DNA of 64,000 bases from Melampsora larici-populina 98AG31. Taxonomy: Eukaryota > Basidiomycota > Pucciniomycetes > Pucciniales > Melampsoraceae. The position numbers and the translations under genes are program-made. The DNA is taken from positions 293,326 through 357,325 of the forward strand of contig NW_006768807.1 in the NCBI RefSeq assembly GCF_000204055.1, written 5' to 3'. Under the pieces are notes generated by a model. The model worked only from the letters and a program-made list of their open reading frames with translations, was not told the DNA's origin and ran no database searches. Numbering within the stretch: position 1 is the first letter of the stretch; each line of letters starts with the position of its first letter. Shown here piece by piece: positions 54,208 to 64,000 of the stretch.

Positions 54208-55013
54208 ACATTGGGGTTTTGTTTGTTGTGAAACATTTGAGCAGGGGAGCAGCTGGAATTCAATACAACAAAGGAACTGGTGGTGTCAACACAGTAAGAA
54301 GCATTGGCGTTGAGCAATGAGCAAGTGTAAAGAGGTAAAGTTGAACGCGGATGATCGAGGAGATTGCATGTCCGTGTATACCCATGGAAATGGGACGTAC
54401 TCAGGTCACGTTTGCCACAGGCGAGCGCGTGGCTGAGTAAGCAAGGCGCTAGGGCTCGTTTCTACTTTTGCGCGGATTTATCAGGTGGTTTGAACTTTGT
54501 AAATTGTGATAGTCAACAGCGGAAGTACGAAAGTCGGATCTACGCGAACATAAAATGTTGCAATCAACCTGATCGACCAGGAACGGTCTGCACACACATA
54601 TCGCAAGCATAAAAATATGTGTCTACTACCTCAATATTTGGTTATTCACAAGTACCCTGCGTCTCCGTCATCGAGATATCCGTGTGTTCTGCGTTTTGTG
54701 CAGCTTTTGATAGCTTGAGTATCATAGAACAATTCATTAGAAGATCATCACCGTATTTCATGCTGGTCACATCCGGCCGTGCGCCTGATCACTTTCAGAT
54801 GCCATCGATTCGCAAAATCTCGGGTCATCAAATCGTCGAATTAGCTGGATGCTCAGGCTGCTAGAGCGATCCACAATCACCGAGCACATCGACCGCCAAT
54901 AGGGTAGACCGTAGCATACTATATAAGCGTACAAAGTAGCCGCATGAAGTTCAAGCCAACCAACCCACTCTCTACCACTTCACATCCACATTCGATTATT
55001 TGCCTATTTAGCT
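54208..55013. other. Intergenic upstream of NTF2-like gene
   Basis: No recognised gene; short ORFs at 54364-54612 and 54619-54864 have no supporting features. A CTATATAAGC box at about 54920 could be the TATA element of the next gene, about 95 bp before its ATG. Confidence 0.5.
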
Positions 55014-55956
55014 ATGGAGAACCCAGTTACAGATGTTAGTTTTGTCTATAGCCATACTCATCATCATCATAGCTTCAAGATAAGAAACTGATACAGTCTA
55101 ATCAACACCTTGGCAATAGGTCGAAAATGTCATCAGATCCTTGACTGAGCCTAACAAAGCTTCTACCATGGGTATGAATGTCGAGAAGTCAGTTTTCCAA
55201 GCCCTATCCTACTCATCGCAATCTTTCTGAATGATATCAGATATCTATACCTTGTGGAAAAAATAGATACTTTACCGAGGATGCGGTGTTATATCACCCT
55301 TTTTTCAGGGTCACGGGCCGAGGGGGCATCAAGGGAATCTACAAGGCACTGTAAGTTTCTTACCTTGCATCGATCTCAGTCATCAATATCATACCACAAG
55401 TGATTTGACCGTGTTGTCTTACCTCATGTTTCTCACAGTCGAATGACATCAACGGGCCAGAAAATCGAGTTTCACGCCGTCATGTTCAACGAAGATAAAA
55501 CTCAAGTTACCATCGGTATGTATGCTTGCTCTATTCTCACGGATTTGATCTCCTTCTTGCATACTGATCTGTTAAACGCTCAACTAATTCCCTAGATTTG
55601 ACTGAACACATGAGTGCTCGAGGTGTTCCACAACAAGTAGGACGTGTAGGACTTCGCTTGATCGTCCGTTTACATCTTATCCATGACACTGATGGCAAAT
55701 ATAGAATTATCAAGTGAGTATTGGAAATGATACCAAACACAATCTGAGATGCTTTGGGCTCATGCAAACCAATTGTTTTAATTTGATATTCATCACACGC
55801 AGACAAGAGGACAACTTCTCATCCGAAGCAGACTTGATTGGTCTACCTCTTATGTCAGGGTTTGGTTTCATAGCAAGCTTCTTGAGAATGCTCTCCGGGT
55901 TGTATATTGGTGGTGGTGGAAACTTTTTACTTTCTAGAGGATGGTTCGGTCAATGA
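55014..55956 (+). CDS. NTF2-like (SigF-like) domain protein (6 exons, 173 aa)
   Basis: Exons: 55014-55034, 55120-55187, 55267-55350, 55439-55515, 55596-55713 and 55803-55956, giving exactly 174 codons. The spliced protein begins MENPVTDVENVIRSL and has 'EKYFTEDAVLYHPFFRVTGR' and 'RGGIKGIYKALRMTSTGQKI', a run of beta strands ('IEFHAVMFNEDKTQVTIDL', 'GRVGLRLIVRLHLI', 'GKYRIIKQEDNFS') and a hydrophobic C-terminus 'GFGFIASFLRMLSGLYIG'. This order (helix, HP-x-F turn, strands with QED) matches fungal proteins with an NTF2-like, SigF-like domain, mostly uncharacterised. The weakly hydrophobic tail may associate with membranes. The donor at 55188 (GTCAGT) was chosen over GTATGA at 55172 because it joins the frame and gives the family-like E-K-Y-F. 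No enzymatic role can be assigned. Confidence 0.78.
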
Positions 55957-58397
55957 TGTTCTCACTTTGAAAACTACGTCTTGCTCTTGTTTTCACATCA
56001 TTCACGATTACATCATTTGTTTGTTTATTCGGTTCTTTTTTATATATTATTGGTGGAGGATTTTCATTCCTTCTGCAATTACGCGTTTTAATACTGCTAG
56101 CTTTACTTGATCAATCGATGAATGCTTTTATTTGACAAGGGTTATGTAAACAAGGGCTGAGTTGGATCGATCTTCAACACCTCAATCTTGGAGGCCTGAG
56201 GATTCCTTGGATAGCTACTGGATCTGACTGGATCTAACTTCAAGCTCTGGGTTTGATGTACTGACACAATGAATCCTATATGTTATTACAGGCGTGAGCA
56301 AGCTGTAGGTCAATCAACCAGCATCTTGTCTGATGTGCGCTTGAATCTGTGACATCTGTTTGAGAAATCCTGACCAATTGCCGAGTATCCTTGTCCACAC
56401 CTTGAATTAGCAAATCTTCATCTTACAAAATCCAATCTGTTCTCAAGTGGCTCAATTATGTACCATCAAAGCATCCATGGACTTTTCTTGCTTGAATCAT
56501 TTTCTCTGTGCTGCAATTTCTTGTAAAACAGTGCAAGCCATACAGACAAGGTATAGATGGTATATGGTCCGATGATATTGTTTTAGTTATTATCATAATT
56601 TCCCAGGAAGAGGCCTGGGAAGTGAACATCTTAGTATAGGTGTCTTTTAATCTCCATTACCCTTGACATCATCCTCAAAAGGGTTCCCAAGCCATTGAAA
56701 CAAGGAAATCCAAATGGCCAAAAGAGTAAATGGTTTAGAGTACTTGTAGGATTTGAAGAAAAACAAACCATCTTGCTTCCTACAATAATATTCTTGAAAT
56801 AATCCTGGATGTGGATGGTCAAAGTAACAAGTTTCAAGCCAGAGCTTTGAATGATGAGCCAAATAAAATGATCCAACAATGAAAAACAGTGATAATCAAA
56901 TGTTTGGCAAAGAAAGTCTTGATATGGAAATCCATTGGTTTGAGCATCTTAAAAATAGGCATCACATGCTCAGAATGCAAAGTATCAAGCCTGATCTGTG
57001 GATTGAGGCAATGGCTGAAATTCAAAGAGCTTTGACATGGTTCACTGTCAGTGAGACTCCATCAAACTGGATGTTTTCAAACATGTGGGATTGGTATTCA
57101 GTTCCAATGAAACCTTGCATCTCACATCCTTCCAACCAGAACTTTCACAAGTTGAATGTACAGGAATTCCTCCAAGGTTTCTTGGTTTGGAAAATACCAT
57201 CAACTATAAATTTACACTGTTTTCAATTCATCTCAACTCCATCATTTTTTTTGGTATGAAATATCTTGAACAATATTTCATTAACACTTGAAAGATTAAT
57301 CAAACCAGAGTTTGGTGGGTATTCCAAATATTCACAGAACAAAATCCCAGTGTAAATGGAGAAAACACATGGATGTATGCCTTCCCAATCCCACCCTCAC
57401 TGGGTAGCTATTGGTACACCCAAGTATCTCTACCATTGTAGCCCATGCAGCCTGGCCCAAGATCTTTATAAAGCATTGTTGTCAAGCCTAAGTAAACCAG
57501 CCTGAATTGGAAGGCATTACCAGCCTGTCAGTTGCTATCTATGTGAGAGAAAACCTATGGCTGCTACCCATGACATGCATCTTGAATTCCTGCACACCCA
57601 ACTGGTTGGTTAATTGATGTTCAAAGATGTCAAGGGTCGGGAAGATGGGCTCCAATAGGGAAGGATGATGCCATTTGGACTTCAATAATGTATGACTAAT
57701 TAAACAGATCAAAAGTGACACAAATGACATTAAAAGTGGCCTCACAAATCTCTTTCTGGGATTGCTTCATGTAGCATATAAACAGAGAATGAAAAATGCA
57801 TCCTGTGTGAGTAAAAACATTGATTCACATAGCCCTGTTGGAACATTAAACAAATGATGTTTTTCCACACCTACCTGGCACTTGTGGCAATGCTCTCAAT
57901 GTACCTCCAATCTCACATGCCACACCAAGTACTTGATGTTTATTGGATGAGTATAGAGTCAATTCCATTGTTGTCCTCCTCTCATAGCTTGACACAGTAA
58001 ATACTCAGCAGATCACAGTATGTGGGAAGAGCAAGTCTTACAGGACCCAAAGGTTCTTGTGTAAATTACCAGATGCCAAGTTTCACCTGAAGTTTTCAAG
58101 TGTTCCAAGAATGATTCAGCATTCAAGTAGATCCAAATACTCCAACACAGATATCTCATATGTTCTTTTGGTCCATGATAATGAATAATCCCCTTTCTGG
58201 AATCAAAACCCATACATACTGTCACACAGTGTCCAAATATTTCACCACATTCAGTTAAAGAGTTCACCAAGTATTGCATCACTGAAAAACATCCTGTGAT
58301 GACATATACATCTGAAGTCCTGTCCAAGAACTTTGCAGAAAAATGAAATATGTTGGCTCAACATTGAAGTATCATGTGTTTGATGGTCTCATAGTGA
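55957..58397. other. Intergenic, gene-poor
   Basis: 2.4 kb after the NTF2-like gene. The ORF 56879-57259 (+, 126 aa, Trp/His-rich) has no family resemblance that I recognise and no splice partner; it may be a transposon remnant. Others are chance frames. Confidence 0.45.
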
Positions 58398-58539
58398 TAC
58401 ACAAACATCTCAACCCAACCTAATAAAACCCATGGCAACCCAATGGTTTTTGGATTTTTTAGCGCTAAAAGCTCAAAATCAATTGGGTTGCCATGGATTT
58501 TTTGATGGGTTTTTGAGGTGGGGTTGAGATGTTTGTGTA
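58398..58539. mobile_element. 142-bp foldback element (MITE-like)
   Basis: The left arm TACACAAACATCTCAACCCA and the right arm TGGGGTTGAGATGTTTGTGT are inverted copies. The similarity runs inward through AAAACCCATGGCAACCCAAT / ATTGGGTTGCCATGG almost to the centre, a perfect TTTAGCGCTAAA palindrome near 58463. The whole unit can form one long hairpin. No coding capacity. Target duplication is unclear. Confidence 0.75.
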
Positions 58540-60222
58540 CTGCTAATATAGATAACTGGTCAACTAAACCACAGAGCAGCATGCTGGAAGTAATGATGAA
58601 GATTAAAGAGGACAAAGTATGGTTTCTGTTTTGCATGTTAACAAATGAGCTTTAAAATTGGTTAGGGAATTTTTAATGATTAATTAATGAAACACAAGCC
58701 AACTTATATGATGAATGCAGATTTTTTCCTTCCCATAAGTGAAGGCTTTGGATGTGGGGAGGTTTTTGCACTTTTGAAGATTTGTTTGGGTTGAAGTGGG
58801 ATATTTCTCTCAAGCTGAATCCTGAATAATTCACAAATACTTATAATGTATTTCCTCCCATCAGGAGAGCACCAGGGGATCCATGGAATCTGAGAGGCTC
58901 ACCAAAGCAGAGAGCGGTGTTCATTCCCCACATGTCACACAGACATAGAGTTGGAACTCTATATCTATCATATCCCCTTTTTGGCTGAACTTTGTAAACT
59001 CAACATTGCTTCCATCATGGCATTCACAGACTGTCCCCATTCGAAGGAGATGGCACTGGACCCAATTCATCCGCCAGTCATCCATCCCACCCTTCATCTA
59101 TCCATCTAAACAAATCAAGAAGATTCTTTTTGCTCAATGTTCTTACTTTTCCATGCTTATATGTATAACTTCTGTCTGAATGTCAGGTTTTTGTTGCTTT
59201 GGGAAGTACATAACATAATTTACCTTGAGTATTTTTGGCACATAACACAAACAGTCTTATGCAACAGGTAGGATGATTTGGGAGAATTCTCCTTTGTGTA
59301 CAATTATTTTGTATATACTTATGTCTTTTGTGTTGCCTTATTTTGATTGCCTGTTTGGTATCAAATCATTTTGTGATAATAAATCATCTCTTTCTTTCCT
59401 TTTAGAAAACAAGAAACATATGAACATCATAAATCTTCTTGCGCTCTTTCAAGAGTTTAGTTTACAAACTGGATTGTGATCCTACCTCACATTATAAGTC
59501 AGATCACTATACATTGGAATCTGGATGCAGTTGAACAATATTTGATGTTGAGAGGATGTTGATGGACCACAGTGATGCTTAATGCAGTGCTCAGCCTGGT
59601 GATGAGAGAGTCCAAGGTGACACAAATTCTCAATCTGGGCTGGTGACTGTCTGACCTGTCAGGCAGTCATTCATATCACACATCACTGCAGTACTGTGTC
59701 AAACTCATGCCTCAACCTACAATTATAGTACTACACAAAATTAATTCAGGAACTTTTCCACAGCACCCTGGGCAAAAGGGCATTCAAACATGTTCTGTTT
59801 TTTCACACAAGTCCAGGACTCCAGAACACAGCCAAATTAATGTTCTGGGAAAGTTCTGGACATTTTGTGGAAAAGATCCATAATCATATTTGTGTAAGAC
59901 AAATGAGGCTCTTGGATTCCATGAAGCAGTTGATTCTCTGCCCATCAGAGTATTGGAGGTCTAACTTACCATTGAGGTTCATGCTACGGCTCTGACTGGC
60001 TTGGCATAGTAAATGCCTAGACTAACACCTAGTCTCACCCATTATAGGTTTAGACCGGTTGGAAGTTTCAGGAGTGTTGTGGTGGACCAGTCGGAATGTT
60101 TGTGAAGTTGTGATAACAACTAGGTTTTCTTTGTTCCTAATTTGTCATCTTCTAAATGCCTTGTCGCACTTGTTTTTGTATAAAAGTTCCTGTGTCTTTG
60201 TCAATCTTGTGTTCTCTTCTCT
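58540..60222. other. Intergenic, gene-poor
   Basis: 1.7 kb without a recognised gene or repeat. ORFs at 59273-59479 and 60059-60274 (the latter crossing into the next repeat) lack domains. Confidence 0.45.
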
Positions 60223-60223
60223 T

Positions 60224-60353
60224 GTCACATTTCTCAATTGTTTTGGTAGATTAGAACTAACGCTAGCCAACTAGGTTAGAACACACATTTCTCTTTTATG
60301 CAATAGTCACATTTCTCAATTGTTTCGGTAGATTAGAACTAACGCTATCCAAC
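60224..60353. repeat. 82-bp-period direct repeat, two copies
   Basis: A 48-bp block beginning GTCACATTTCTCAATTGTTT and ending CCAACTAG occurs at about 60224-60271 and 60306-60353 with two differences. Confidence 0.8.
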
Positions 60354-60359
60354 TAGCCT

Positions 60360-61238
60360 TTGTCCCGCTCTACAGTTCAGAGGCTTATGTGGCTGAGTAA
60401 ATTCCAGGATTGATTGGCTAATGGGGTGATGTGAAACAAACTTGGTAGGTACTGTAAGGATCATGTCATACAAGCATCCCATGTAGTGCTGTGACCCGAC
60501 CCCAAGCCTGCCCAGCAAACTTTGCCCAATGCTATCATCAAGCTAGACAGTATGTGCCCTGGGACACTGAAACCTAACTTGATGATAGGATGATAGTTGC
60601 AAAAGCCCCGGGGGCACCTCAGCTGCCTGGAATTCCCAGTCTCCCCACCCTTTCCCCACTGCACATCAATATCCAGATTTGGCAGAAAGACCTCACCTTA
60701 AGGCTTAACCCATCCAAACACCACCTTATCTCTTATCTAAAATTGAATAGTACATTGGTTATCTTGTAAGTTTAATTTTCAACTTGATCAATTACATTGA
60801 TATTGTTTTTCACCCTCAATTGATGGATTAATGATTAATTTGATGTTATTTTCATTCTACCACCATTTGGTTTATTTGAAGTTTCAATTGATTGAAATGT
60901 CACTTATGGCAACTTACGAAAATCACAAAGAACACAACTCAGAAAGATCTGAGCCAATTTTCCCCAAAGGGAATAATAATACCGTCACTCCAAACAACAC
61001 ACCCTCTCCGACCCCCCTATGAAAAGTGCGTAGGCCTAAGAGTGGTGAAGAAGGGAGGATAGAATATTAAAATGAAAAATTGGCCAAACAGAATCAAACA
61101 GAGTTAGTAACAAGTTTTCTAGATAAGTTAAAACCAAAAGAAATGACATTTCCAACTCTAACCACTATTCTTTCTTTACTTTAATATATTTGTAAAGAAA
61201 AAGGATAGACTTCAAAAGAGAAACCCAATCTTACATCT
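60360..61238. other. Intergenic / flank of third tyrosine-recombinase element
   Basis: No gene seen. The boundary of the tyrosine-recombinase element to the right was not found; its terminal repeats, if any, would be here. Confidence 0.4.
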
Positions 61239-62240
61239 TTAAGAAAAACAGACAGAAGCACCAATGTGGGAAGAATTTCCAATCACATGGTTTTGAGATT
61301 CTGGAAGTTGCAAAGCAACGTGACCACGGACATAAATTCAAAATTCTTCAGAACTCCAACGTCCGGCTGACTGAATATAATCCATTGTCGCCCCAGACTG
61401 AGCTAATGAAGTTGCACCACCCAAACAAAGAGAGTGACCAGAAAATTCTTTATCAAATAATTTATGAAACCGGGATAAGAACCATGACCGCTTGGGAGAA
61501 ACACCTTTTGAAGTTATGAATAATTGATGACATGACAAAAAACAAAAATCCCTAGAATCTAGATAAGATAACATAATCTTAATAGGACATGCAGAACAAT
61601 TTTCAAAATACTGAATTACCACTGGAGTGCCAAAAAACCCTGTGTCACCTTTATAATAGGGAAGCAAGTATTGGATGTATTTTCTACAGTGAGATAAACG
61701 AAATGAATTGCGAAGAATGATTTCTCCGGAGTCGAATACTTTTTGAGAATCCGGAATTGTAAGTTCACCAGGCCGATGCAAACCTGCAAATCCCACACAT
61801 AGAATAGCTAAGAAGAGACAATCATCGTGTGTAGCACCCATTTGAGAAATTGCAAAGTGAAGATGAGAAAGCAATAATGGAGACTTTTGAACCACCAGTT
61901 TTGAATAAATTTTTATGCAACCCTTCATAGTATCTCTTACCACCTTTGCTCTTGAATCACACATAATTTTTGGATATTTTAAACTGAAAGTAAATGAAAT
62001 GCCAACTAAATAAACTCGCACAGACCAAGGAGAAATCTTTGTACTTGTATAAGAAATGTAATCACACAGAGTTTCAGCATCCGGATCAAAAAGATAACCA
62101 AACTGAGAACAAAAACAAAAGAAACTCTTAAAACCAGCTTCATATTTCTGAACAGTCAAAATATTGACAGTAGATTGACAATTAATGACCAAAAGTGCCT
62201 TGATTTGCTCTACCATACTAACTTCAGAGATCTTGCTCAT
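61239..62240 (-). pseudogene. Tyrosine recombinase, third element (R-to-C and stop)
   Basis: ATG at 62240-62238 overlaps the RNase H stop as ATGA. Motifs: 'TVQKYEAGFKSFFCFCSQFG' (N-terminal SAM-like part), catalytic Arg in 'GFAGLHRPGELT', and then 'GHSLCLGGATSLAQSGATMD', where the His is kept but the second catalytic Arg is replaced by Cys (a C-to-T change at CGT/TGT would do this). 'GRWSSEEF' is followed by an in-frame TGA at 61338 and then 'IYVRGHVAL', the normal continuation after the Tyr region. Inactive. Confidence 0.82.
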
Positions 62241-63957
62241 GACTGATGATGCCAATGTAAAGATGAACCTTTGAAATAGTCGAGATTGACTTCAGTCCCA
62301 CCGGATAATGAATTAGAGTCAATGTCAAGGAGAGAAGTTAGCACAGGAGTATAATCTCTTTTTACTTTGATGATATGGTTTTGCAACAGTAAATCAGCAC
62401 AAAAATTCTGAAGACCAGGTATATGAGCAACTTTTACTTCTGCTTCAGACGCGACCAAACGTTTAACCACATGACAAAATAAAGGCCGGACAAGTTGATT
62501 AGGTTGATGAGAGTTGAATAAATGAAAAACCAATTTATTGTCAGTATGCACATATATTCTTTTAGAACAAGCATCATTGCCCAGGTCAATTGCCGCCATA
62601 AAGGCCAACAGTTCCGCCCAAAAGATGTTACGCATTGGAGGTGGAAGAGGCAAGCAAAATGCTAATTTCATTCTGGGTTCCCAAACCCCAATTCCAAACT
62701 GACATGCATTGCAAAAGTAAGAAGAATCAGCCTGAAACACCGACCATTTTGCCAACTTCAGAATCAGGACACCATTGCTATTTTTGAAGTAATTAATCAA
62801 CCACCTAAGATCATCCTGATTCTCTTTATTGAGATGGATATGAGAAAAACGTTCAATTTTACCCGCTGTTTTTTCATACAAACTCCGCAACGCAAATCTT
62901 CCCATGGCATAGAATTAAATACCCATGAAATCCACCCTTGCATTGATTGCCAATCTCTAAGTGAATGATTAGGAGTTGCCACTAATTTCTTCATGGCCTC
63001 GTTCATTAATGTCTTCTTATCAGGTTCCAAATAAATGCTCAATCACTTCTAACGCAGGACCAAAGACTTGCTTCTTCCAAACCCAAGGCACACCAAGGAT
63101 ATCAAACACCATGAGGAGTTTAGCTTGAGGACCCGGAATTCTATGTTCTTTGAAAGTTATAAAGTCTTTAGCATTGGCCACCGACCAAATATCATTCATC
63201 ATACTGTTTAAGTAATGAATGGTAAAAATTTCTTGGAGAATCCAAAGGATTAACAAGAAGAAACCACACCAAAGATGGGGAGAAGCAGCTGAACCAAATG
63301 TAAGATTATGGTTGACTCTGAGTTTACCGTTTCTTCTGATCCTAAGGATTTGTCAAACTTGGTATTGAGGATGGGCTGGAAGTGTTCTAAAATCTCCCTC
63401 AACATCTGATTTGTACACTATCACTTTACCCTTCTTTCTCTTGACTTCCATTAAATACGGCGCAAATGACTTCAAAGAATCATAAGAAACCCAAATCTTG
63501 TTCTTGTCACCAAATTGTTAGGAGACGGACAGCCAAAACTCATATTAGAACAAACCCTCATCTTCTTCAAATCTTTTTTAGATGTCATTAACAAAGAGAT
63601 CACCCGCATTCCAGGAAGTAGCATAGAAAATTCTTCTGAATACCTTTCCTTACTGATTTCCTCCTCACATTGATCCTCTAACAGTTGTTGATTGTCAAAA
63701 CACGTCTGGTGATTTGGAACGTCAATAATATCTGAGGAAGGAATGGACAAAGACGGCCAAAAACCTTCTTTAAGACCTTTGATTACAGAACACACAAATG
63801 GTTGATTAGGATGAGTTTTCAATAAGTCTTCTATTTTATCAATATTATATGGGGTTTTGATTTTGAAAAGATAATTGTATTGCTTGAGGTTGAACGCAGC
63901 ATCTGGGTCATCTTTGACTGAAGGCACATCTGGAAAAGGTTCTGCCGTAAGACTCAA
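62237..63957 (-). pseudogene. Reverse transcriptase-RNase H, third element (several breaks)
   Basis: N-terminal part 63957-63472: 'THPNQPFVCSVIKGLKEGFW' and 'EEFSMLLPGMRVISL'. The RT palm follows in another frame (about 63480-63256): 'VIVYKSDVEGDFRTLPAHP' with the first catalytic Asp, then a TGA after 'QYQV', then 'NGKLRVNHNLTFGSAASPHLW'. The YxDD-type box is 'LNSMMNDIWS', with Asp changed to Asn. The thumb region shifts frame again (63042-62797). RNase H at 62905-62237 has 'FQADSSYFCNACQFGIGVW', 'FWAELLAFMAAI' and 'YVHTDNKLVFHLF'. Broken by at least two frameshifts and one stop. Confidence 0.82.
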
Positions 63958-64000
63958 TTCAATTGCCGCAGAAAAACCCTTTGGAGAAGATCCGTCCCAT

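Larger units (their letters stand above)
61239..64000 (-). mobile_element. Third tyrosine-recombinase retroelement (DIRS/Ngaro class), decayed, runs off window
   Basis: On the - strand, RT, RNase H and tyrosine recombinase follow each other from the window edge to about 61239. Sequence similarity to the two Ngaro copies at 33-46 kb is low, so this is a different lineage. Multiple frameshifts and stops show that it is dead. Its 5' end (upstream of 64000) and terminal repeats are outside or unrecognised. Confidence 0.8.

Noticed and set aside
56879..57259. 126-aa + strand ORF, Trp/His-rich
   Set aside because: Looks somewhat protein-like, but I find no family, leader or adjoining exon; not enough to call a gene.

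Overview
This looks like nuclear DNA of a basidiomycete fungus, most likely a rust-type member of the Pucciniomycotina (Melampsora-like). The reasons are genes split by many short introns (about 60-130 nt) with GTRNGT-type donors and CTAAC/CTGAC branch sites, AT-rich intergenic DNA, and genes packed between large transposon nests. The organism is inferred from gene architecture and protein style; no species-level marker is present. A 100-N assembly gap lies at 31500-31599.

Region 1 (1-30.8 kb) holds the host genes. On the + strand are three related but unrecognised proteins (2634-4352, 8750-10288, 13291-17182) that share an H-x-I-G-x-R-F-S-x-x-T-L block followed at once by a phase-0 intron. 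The first two flank an Atg22-type vacuolar permease (5037-7754, 10 exons). Next come SDA1 (21326-24298, 60S ribosome biogenesis) and, convergent to it, a 10-exon aquaporin with NPN/NSA pore motifs (25594-27656, - strand). Two small secreted proteins are on the - strand: a signal-peptide candidate at 493-843 and an 11-12-cysteine protein at 30405-30731. A PIF/Harbinger-like MITE with TTA target duplication (29233-29907) and a degenerate array with a period of about 400 bp (about 18.9-19.97 kb) sit between the genes.

Region 2 (31.2-54.2 kb) is a transposon nest. It holds a hAT element with a perfect 17-bp TIR, an 8-bp TSD and the assembly gap (31193-32311). It also holds a Ngaro-type tyrosine-recombinase retrotransposon (33624-46819) with A1-ORFs-B1-A2-B2 split direct repeats. 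A second Ngaro (36705-43443, opposite strand) has inserted into its reverse transcriptase with no target duplication. A relic of the same repeat family follows at about 47575-47985. A 5.6-kb hAT (48581-54199) comes last, with a decayed multi-exon transposase and an internal 75-bp CTGAG-rich tandem array.

Region 3 (54.2-64 kb) has one small gene for an NTF2-like (SigF-like) protein (55014-55956), then long intergenic DNA with a 142-bp foldback element. The window ends in a decayed third tyrosine-recombinase retroelement (about 61239-64000, - strand, running off the end). Most transposon open frames are broken by single stops, usually TGA, with two further catalytic-residue changes of C-to-T/G-to-A type. 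This fits cytosine deamination in methylated repeats.
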